Assembly (NCBI GenBank): GCA_002358875.1
Contig: DEPS01000208.1
Location: 21,628-31,671, forward strand
Source of the DNA: Lachnospiraceae bacterium UBA3386
Lineage (GTDB): Bacteria; Bacillota; Clostridia; Lachnospirales; Lachnospiraceae
Direction: 5' to 3'
Length of the DNA stretch: 10,044 nt
Part shown: positions 6,217 through 10,044 of the stretch, one piece after another
Numbering within the stretch: the first letter of the stretch is position 1
Layout: each line of letters opens with the position of its first letter
Translations under genes and position numbers: made by a program
The notes under the pieces: model-generated
Databases searched by the model: none
Seen by the model: the letters and a program-made list of their open reading frames with translations, nothing else
Told to the model about the DNA's origin: nothing

Positions 6217-6927
6217 TCAATTCTGAGAGGATTCAAACACGGCGACGAAGTCCGCACTTTCTTCCAGCAGCACCGTGATGACCGGTTCGGTGGAGAAGTC
6301 CTCCCCGTTCTTCGTCCACTTTACAAACACACTGCCCTTTCCCGCCGCAGCGGCAAAGGTGTACGTTGCGGGCTCGGCCAGATTGACCTGTGCGGACTGA
6401 TAGGGCCACTCGGGATCGATCACAGGAGCTTCTTCGCCTTCTGCGTATTCGATCATTCCGCCATAGCCCTCTGTATTTATAGTGACGAAAATAGTGGCAT
6501 CCGGGATATCCCAGGGGCTAAAGTGATATGTCTCGCCACCCTCGACGGTAAGCATAATGCCATCGTCACCCTCTTCTGAAATGGTAACGACGAGCACGTC
6601 TTTACTGCCGGAAGGAGTAAGTTCGCCATGAAGTGTTTTGCCTTCCTGCGGCAGGGTACCACCCCAGGATTCCTCCATCATATCCTTTCCTAGCGTACAT
6701 CCAACGTACCAGCCAGGCTCATCGATGTCCTCCATATACGTGACAGACAGGAAATTCTCATTCTCATCCTGGAAATAGCCTGACCGTGTCCAATCGGCCG
6801 CCGGCTGCTCTGTCCCTGGAGGAAACGTCGTTGATTCTCCCCCCTTGTCTGCAGGCTTTTCTACGCTGCAGGCGGCCAGCGAAAGTACAATGAAAGCTGC
6901 CAGCATAATACATATTATCTTTTTCAT
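6217..6927 (-). CDS. Lipoprotein with InlB-type B-repeat domain
   Basis: A 236-aa secreted lipoprotein. The N-terminus is a lipoprotein signal peptide: two Lys, a hydrophobic core and the lipobox LAAC with lipidated Cys20. A Pro/Gly/Thr-rich linker (about 22-44) follows. Residues 45-140 are a beta-rich domain I do not recognise, with ESWGGTL and GGETYHFSPWD. Residues about 145-232 resemble the bacterial (divergent InlB B-) repeat: TINTEGYGGMIEYAEG, then FAAAAGKGSVFVKWTKNG and ADFVAVFE. Such domains are common on Gram-positive cell surfaces, usually as structural or adhesive modules. The start at 6927 has GGGAG 9 nt upstream. It follows the 103-aa membrane protein by 26 bp and precedes the larger DUF3592 protein by 49 bp, so the three are probably cotranscribed. 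A catalytic role is unlikely. Confidence 0.85.
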   Translation of the reverse strand: MKKIICIMLAAFIVLSLAACSVEKPADKGGESTTFPPGTEQPAADWTRSGYFQDENENFLSVTYMEDIDEPGWYVGCTLGKDMMEESWGGTLPQEGKTLHGELTPSGSKDVLVVTISEEGDDGIMLTVEGGETYHFSPWDIPDATIFVTINTEGYGGMIEYAEGEEAPVIDPEWPYQSAQVNLAEPATYTFAAAAGKGSVFVKWTKNGEDFSTEPVITVLLEESADFVAVFESSQN

Positions 6928-6953
6928 TTCGATTACTCCCTGGCTTATTTATA

Positions 6954-7265
6954 TCACCTGGTCACCAGGCGGGCGTTTCTCTTTTGCTTCGGATGATATT
7001 TGAGGCGGACCTGCTGGCCCACTTCAAGATCCTGGTTTGGGTTGGACAGGACGCCCTCTACCTCTTCACCGTCTTCCGTGCGATACTTTGTGTAATAATG
7101 CATGGTTATCTCATCCGTTTCGCCAACATCCACAATGCGCGAGATCACGCCTGTGGTCTCGATACCATTTTCCTCGATCTGTTTTTTCATACGTTGCGAG
7201 ATCAGATAAATGACTGCGCAGATCACGAGGAACCCTGCCCATAAACAAATACCCTTTATGTCCAA
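6954..7265 (-). CDS. Small DUF3592-like membrane protein
   Basis: A 103-aa protein with one transmembrane segment (about 6-23) followed by a basic stretch SQRMKKQ and a DUF3592-like beta domain: GIETTGVISRIVDVG (34-48), MHYYTKYRTEDGEEVEG (55-71), and VGQQVRLKYHPKQKRNARL (82-100). The positive residues just after the helix suggest that the beta domain is cytoplasmic. It shares the domain type with the 334-aa protein two genes downstream, which suggests a related or duplicated function. The start is TTG at 7265; AGGAGG with 7 nt spacing is strong and no in-frame ATG gives a complete TM segment. A 22-codon frame (7324 to 7256) overlaps this start and might couple its translation. Function unknown. 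Confidence 0.75.
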   Translation of the reverse strand: MDIKGICLWAGFLVICAVIYLISQRMKKQIEENGIETTGVISRIVDVGETDEITMHYYTKYRTEDGEEVEGVLSNPNQDLEVGQQVRLKYHPKQKRNARLVTR

Positions 7266-7324
7266 TCAAATACCTCCTGAATCATCTGCCTAATGAATCC
7301 CTTCCTGCAGTTATTCTCTTCCAT
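7256..7324 (-). CDS. Possible 22-aa leader ORF overlapping the TTG start
   Basis: ATG at 7324 opens a 22-codon frame (begins MEENNCRKGF, ends FDWT) that stops 10 nt inside the TTG-initiated membrane protein gene. It occupies most of the 71-bp gap after the 95-aa gene. The upstream site is poor (AAGGCGG). A short frame like this can arise by chance; translational coupling to the TTG start is the only reason to list it. Confidence 0.15.
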   Translation of the reverse strand: MEENNCRKGFIRQMIQEVFDWT

Positions 7325-7336
7325 AATCGTACCGCC

Positions 7337-7624
7337 TTAATGCTCGGGGAACCCATCCAGGGAGCCGAATTCCTCGATCCACACAAACTTTTCCCAGTCT
7401 GTCTGATTCAAAAAAACTCTTGCGACTGTATAGTGATGAGCACGTCCGGCGTCGCTGTTCATGGCGAGCTGATACGTTTTTTCTCCAACGCATTGTCTGA
7501 AGTAATCAAGCGACTCTTGCTTATACTGAAATCCCGGTCTGTACACACCGAGAGGATTCTTGCAACCGCCGACAGATTCCAGTTGCTCAGGATCCAGTAT
7601 GTGTACATCCTTGTGATCTGCCAT
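7337..7624 (-). CDS. Hypothetical protein, 95 aa, Gly-Gly leader-like N-terminus
   Basis: I do not recognise this family. The first 20 residues are polar and end in DPEQLESVGG, followed by C21. This resembles the double-glycine leader of peptides exported by C39-peptidase transporters, but the spacing is one residue short of the usual E-L-x-x-[IV]-x-G-G. The remaining 75 residues have a second Cys (C45), many aromatics, HH at 63-64 and a C-terminal acidic WIEEFGSLDGFPEH. There is no signal peptide or TM segment. The start at 7624 has AAGGA 9 nt upstream. It is the first gene after the terminator of the two-component operon and probably the first of the downstream transcript. No transporter or modification enzyme is seen nearby, so a bacteriocin reading is weak. 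Confidence 0.6.
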   Translation of the reverse strand: MADHKDVHILDPEQLESVGGCKNPLGVYRPGFQYKQESLDYFRQCVGEKTYQLAMNSDAGRAHHYTVARVFLNQTDWEKFVWIEEFGSLDGFPEH

Positions 7625-7698
7625 TGTCGTTGTCCTTTTCCAGCAATCTCTATGTTTTGTCAGGCGTATAGTTTTCCGCTTTTCTTGATTATGTTTTA

Positions 7699-7728
7699 AT
7701 GATAGCAGTCCGTGTCCTAAGGATGTCC
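7699..7728 (-). promoter_or_regulatory. Candidate SARP-type operator and -10 element
   Basis: On the minus strand, GGACATC (7728-7722) and GGACACG (7717-7711) are direct repeats exactly 11 bp apart, followed 6 bp later by TATCAT (7704-7699), a plausible -10. SARP-family regulators are known to bind heptamers repeated at 11-bp intervals just upstream of the -10. The SARP-like response regulator is encoded next door. Only two short repeats are present, so chance is possible. Confidence 0.3.
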
Positions 7729-7732
7729 AAAG

Positions 7733-7773
7733 AAAAAACCGCCCTTTCTCAAAAATTCTTTGAAAAAGAGCGG
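7733..7773 (-). terminator. Strong intrinsic terminator of the two-component operon
   Basis: On the minus strand CCGCTCTTTTTC (7773-7762) pairs with GAGAAAGGGCGG (7750-7739) over 12 bp with two G-U pairs and an 11-nt loop. A run of six T (7738-7733) follows directly. It lies 27 bp after the response regulator stop and separates the regulatory operon from the downstream gene series. Confidence 0.85.
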
Positions 7774-7799
7774 AATATCGTTGTCTGTTGATTATGGAT

Positions 7800-8600
7800 C
7801 TAATGGTTCGTTGTTTTCCAGTACAGGATCGCCTCTGTCATGCTGGCCCAAGCATAAGAGCTCATATATTCTCCGCGGTAGGCGTTGATCGTATCGCTGT
7901 CGCCGGAATAGAAAAGATAAGCGTCGCAGACAAAAGTTTCCGGCCTGACGCGAAGGACGCCCTTTTTCATCTCCATGATTTCCGGGATGCCGTATTCCTG
8001 AAGAGTTTCCCTGAGCGACCGGATGTAGACGTCAAGCTGCTTCTGCATCCTGCGGTCATACAGACTGTCCTCCCATACGGCGGCGAAAAGCTCGGCGCGC
8101 GTAACTCCCGAACCCTGCTTATCCACAAGGCAGGCAAGAAGTTCCTTGGCTTTTGCCAGTTTGAAGCTGACAGGCCTGTCGTCCACATAGACATCAAAAG
8201 TGCCGAAGGTTTTGATATGAATATGCGCATGGGCGGATTGGGACGTCCCTCCGCACGCATAACGGACCTCCTCCGCCAGTTTTTCCTGTGAAACCGGCTT
8301 GAGCAGATAGCCTGCCGGATGCACCGCATAGGCGTCAAAGGCATATTCCTTATATGCAGTCAGGAACAGGATCGCCGTCTCAGGCCGTACCTGTTTGATC
8401 CGGGCGGCCAGGGTGATGCCGTCAATCTCCGGCATGTTGATATCCAGGATGGCAAGATCGGCGGAATGATCGCGGAGCCAATCCAGGGCAGACTGCGCCT
8501 CTGTAAAGCCCTTTGCTTCGTCGATCTCGGGCAGATGTTCACATTGGCCCAAGGTATACTCTACAGCCAGAGCCTCATCATCTACACAGATTACTTTCAT
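7800..8600 (-). CDS. Response regulator, receiver plus SARP-like DNA-binding domain
   Basis: A 266-aa response regulator. Residues 1-115 are a CheY-like receiver with D7/D8, phospho-acceptor D53 in LAILDINMPEIDG, T81 and K101 (LLKP). Residues about 125-222 form an OmpR-like winged helix of the SARP type: IKTFGTFDVYVDDRPV, then KAKELLACLV, TRAELFAAVWED and a helix with DVYIRSLRETL. The last 45 residues (DAYLFYSG...NAYRGEYMSSYAW...AILYW) look like a shortened start of the BTAD domain that follows the winged helix in SARPs. It acts in the cytoplasm as a DNA-binding output. ATG at 8600 lies 23 nt inside the end of the kinase gene, with AAGGAG 8 nt upstream, so translation is probably coupled. The partner is the upstream kinase; likely targets (inferred) are the genes beyond the terminator. 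Confidence 0.92.
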   Translation of the reverse strand: MKVICVDDEALAVEYTLGQCEHLPEIDEAKGFTEAQSALDWLRDHSADLAILDINMPEIDGITLAARIKQVRPETAILFLTAYKEYAFDAYAVHPAGYLLKPVSQEKLAEEVRYACGGTSQSAHAHIHIKTFGTFDVYVDDRPVSFKLAKAKELLACLVDKQGSGVTRAELFAAVWEDSLYDRRMQKQLDVYIRSLRETLQEYGIPEIMEMKKGVLRVRPETFVCDAYLFYSGDSDTINAYRGEYMSSYAWASMTEAILYWKTTNH

Positions 8601-9873
8601 TTTCTTTTCTCCTTGCGGCGCTTTCGTTCCCGTCGGGGATCAGCAGCGTAACGCTGGTTCCTTTCCCAATCTCGCTTTGAAGAATCATCGTGCCGCCGCA
8701 CATCTTCTCCACGCGGTCTTTCACATTTCGGATGCCAATATGCGATCCCTCTGCGGACGCTGTTTTTTCAGTATCAAAGCCGACGCCGTTATCCTGAACT
8801 ATAATCTGATGCGCGCCTGATTCCCGGGAAGTGGAAACGGTCACCAAGCCGTCCTTGCGGCTGCGCACTCCGTGGCGGATCGCGTTTTCCACCAGCGGCT
8901 GGATTGATAGCGGCGGAACTGCAAATGCCTTGTCCTCGATTCGGTATTCTACACGGACATTCGGGAACCGCAGTGCCTCGATCTCGGCATACAACCGGGT
9001 ATGCTCCAGTTCCTTGGTAATCGGAACCAACTCGGTTTGGCTCAGCGACTCCAGATTCTGCCGCAGATAGGTACTGAAATCCTCCAATGCCCTGTCCGCC
9101 AGAGGAGGATCCTTGGCATACAGGGCACGGATAGTGTTGAGCGCGTTGAACAGGAAGTGGGGCTGAATCTGCGTCATCATGATCTGAATACGCTGCGCTG
9201 ACAGCAGGTCCTGCTCATGTTCACGGACGAATTGCAGATGAAGCCAGATGTAATAAAACACACTGCCGACCACGATGGCGATGGTCAGAAAGGTCACCGG
9301 CTGCTGAGCCATTCCGACGCTCATATCCAGGGCGACGGAACCAGCGATGATCAGGGCCATAGAAATCGGGATCAGCTGCTCCAGCTTTCTCGTCTCCCGA
9401 TAGCGGAAAATCGTCCGAATCAGGAGCTCAAGGAGCAGAAGCCCGCTGATCACAAAACAGGTATACCCCAACGGGCCCCGCAGGGCGGCAAAGTCAGATG
9501 CCCGGATCTTAAAGCAGAGCTTTGTAAAGGGTGAAGTGAAATAGAGCAATGCGTTGATGCCCGCCAGCGTCCAATGGACCCACTTTTTCCCCTCCGGACG
9601 GATGATATAGAGAAAAAGAATCAAAATCACGGGCCGAATGGAATAGCCGTAGGCAGACAGGATATTCTTCAGCGCCAGGTTGGATCGGTGGATGAACAGC
9701 GCGTTCTCCCACATATTCTGTCCGATCAGGCTGAGGCTCAGCGCTACGATAATAAGCATGATCAGTCGTTGTCTCCGCTGGATATATGAGTCAATGCCCA
9801 CGGTAAAACCCAGGCCAAGCAAAAGAAACAGAAGTGGAAAAAGCACAGCCAGTGTGCTGAAGTCAATTATCAT
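8578..9873 (-). CDS. LytS/YesM-type sensor histidine kinase
   Basis: A 431-aa membrane histidine kinase. The N-terminal half (1-212) has about six hydrophobic segments (near 7-27, 36-53, 80-92, 99-112, 137-155, 168-185 and 192-212; the exact count is uncertain), with little extracytoplasmic domain, so the signal is probably sensed within the membrane. A helical linker leads to the His_kinase motif QIQPHFLFNALN (235-246) with phospho-acceptor H239. The ATPase domain follows: N-box LVENAIRHG (327-335), DNGVGF (361-366), GIRNVKDRVE (380-389) and GKGTSVTL (403-410). It should phosphorylate the response regulator encoded by the overlapping next gene. The start at 9873 has GGAGG 10 nt upstream. The ATG also overlaps the TGA of an upstream short frame as ATGA, hinting that it is not the first gene of its operon. 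Confidence 0.93.
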   Translation of the reverse strand: MIIDFSTLAVLFPLLFLLLGLGFTVGIDSYIQRRQRLIMLIIVALSLSLIGQNMWENALFIHRSNLALKNILSAYGYSIRPVILILFLYIIRPEGKKWVHWTLAGINALLYFTSPFTKLCFKIRASDFAALRGPLGYTCFVISGLLLLELLIRTIFRYRETRKLEQLIPISMALIIAGSVALDMSVGMAQQPVTFLTIAIVVGSVFYYIWLHLQFVREHEQDLLSAQRIQIMMTQIQPHFLFNALNTIRALYAKDPPLADRALEDFSTYLRQNLESLSQTELVPITKELEHTRLYAEIEALRFPNVRVEYRIEDKAFAVPPLSIQPLVENAIRHGVRSRKDGLVTVSTSRESGAHQIIVQDNGVGFDTEKTASAEGSHIGIRNVKDRVEKMCGGTMILQSEIGKGTSVTLLIPDGNESAARRKENESNLCR

Positions 9874-9953
9874 ACATACATAGCCTCCCCTGTTCCCTCT
9901 TTCTTAATCATTTTTCTCAGTCTTTGAATCCTCACATCATAAGCGGCATTCAT
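9870..9953 (-). CDS. Possible 27-aa ORF or frameshifted gene tail coupled to the kinase
   Basis: ATG at 9953 opens a 27-codon frame (MNAAYDVRIQRLRKMIKKE...) whose TGA overlaps the kinase ATG as ATGA. Its composition is protein-like and suggests an amphipathic, basic helix. The frame is open for about 11 codons upstream of the ATG (to a TGA near 9989-9987). It may be the true C-terminus of the upstream protein read after a frameshift (see the partial frame at 9950-10042), or a tiny coupled ORF. No clear ribosome binding site is visible. Confidence 0.25.
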   Translation of the reverse strand: MNAAYDVRIQRLRKMIKKEGTGEAMYV

Positions 9954-10042
9954 ATCATCCGAAAATGTCTGAACGCATCAATGATAGCATTTTCCTTATC
10001 TGGCGGAGTCTCCGGTGACCGGCTGTTCTCACTTTTCGGCAG
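9950..10042 (-). CDS. C-terminal fragment of an upstream gene, cut by window edge
   Basis: A frame entering from the right edge is open for 30 codons and ends at TGA 9952-9950. Its residues look protein-like (SRSPETPPDKENAIIDAF, then RHFRMI). The stop overlaps the ATG of the next short frame as ATGA. I cannot identify the family. The last six or so codons look less protein-like than the overlapping alternative frame, so a one-base indel near the TTTT run at 9962-9965 is possible. Confidence 0.3.
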   Translation of the reverse strand: MPKSENSRSPETPPDKENAIIDAFRHFRMI

Positions 10043-10044
10043 AT

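Noticed and set aside
6168..6257. N-terminal extension of the 334-aa DUF3592 protein by 30 residues
   Set aside because: It would overlap the lipoprotein gene by 41 nt, has no ribosome binding site of its own, and ATG at 6167 has AAGGAG well placed.

Overview
The window looks like a piece of a Clostridia-type (Bacillota) chromosome. Coding density is high, GC is intermediate, and almost every gene has a strong AGGAGG-like ribosome binding site, including two that start with GTG or TTG. The families present (LytS-type kinase, XRE regulator with a clostridial-style C-terminus, DUF3592 membrane proteins, STAS antagonist, DUF3089 hydrolase) fit a gut Oscillospiraceae- or Lachnospiraceae-like genome. 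That placement is inference; there is no rRNA or taxonomic marker gene.

Layout. At 1-683 a plus-strand XRE regulator is preceded by two near-identical 19-bp repeats and an extended -10 promoter. From 684 to 1056 there is no convincing gene. This stretch holds the XRE terminator, four degenerate ~35-bp tandem units whose variable halves form perfect inverted repeats, and a 16-bp palindrome next to the stop of the convergent gene. Everything from 1057 to the right edge is on the minus strand.

Read in the direction of transcription, the minus strand gives: the tail of an unidentified upstream frame at the right edge; a LytS/YesM-type sensor kinase (8578-9873); an overlapping response regulator with a SARP-like DNA-binding half (7800-8600); and a strong intrinsic terminator (7733-7773). 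Next comes a closely spaced set of genes: a 95-aa unknown with a Gly-Gly leader-like N-terminus, a 103-aa DUF3592-like membrane protein, a lipoprotein with an InlB-type B-repeat, a DUF3592 membrane protein with an extra C-terminal beta-rich domain, an orphan STAS anti-anti-sigma-like protein, a 54-aa small ORF, a VanX-like D-Ala-D-Ala dipeptidase, and a 926-aa membrane-anchored protein.

That last protein is the highlight. One uninterrupted frame joins a HAD phosphatase, a DUF3089 alpha/beta-hydrolase-like domain and a C-terminal domain that closely resembles the cyclohexadienyl dehydratase PheC. All three keep recognisable catalytic residues and all are predicted to lie outside the membrane.

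How they may work together (inference): the gene set has an envelope flavour, with a lipoprotein, membrane-anchored beta domains, a dipeptidase acting on the peptidoglycan precursor D-Ala-D-Ala, and an exported multi-enzyme protein. The two-component system just upstream is the obvious candidate regulator. Two 11-bp-phased GGACA repeats ahead of the first gene after the terminator fit the way SARP-type proteins bind DNA. No van operon partners, sigma factor or STAS kinase/phosphatase are present in the window.
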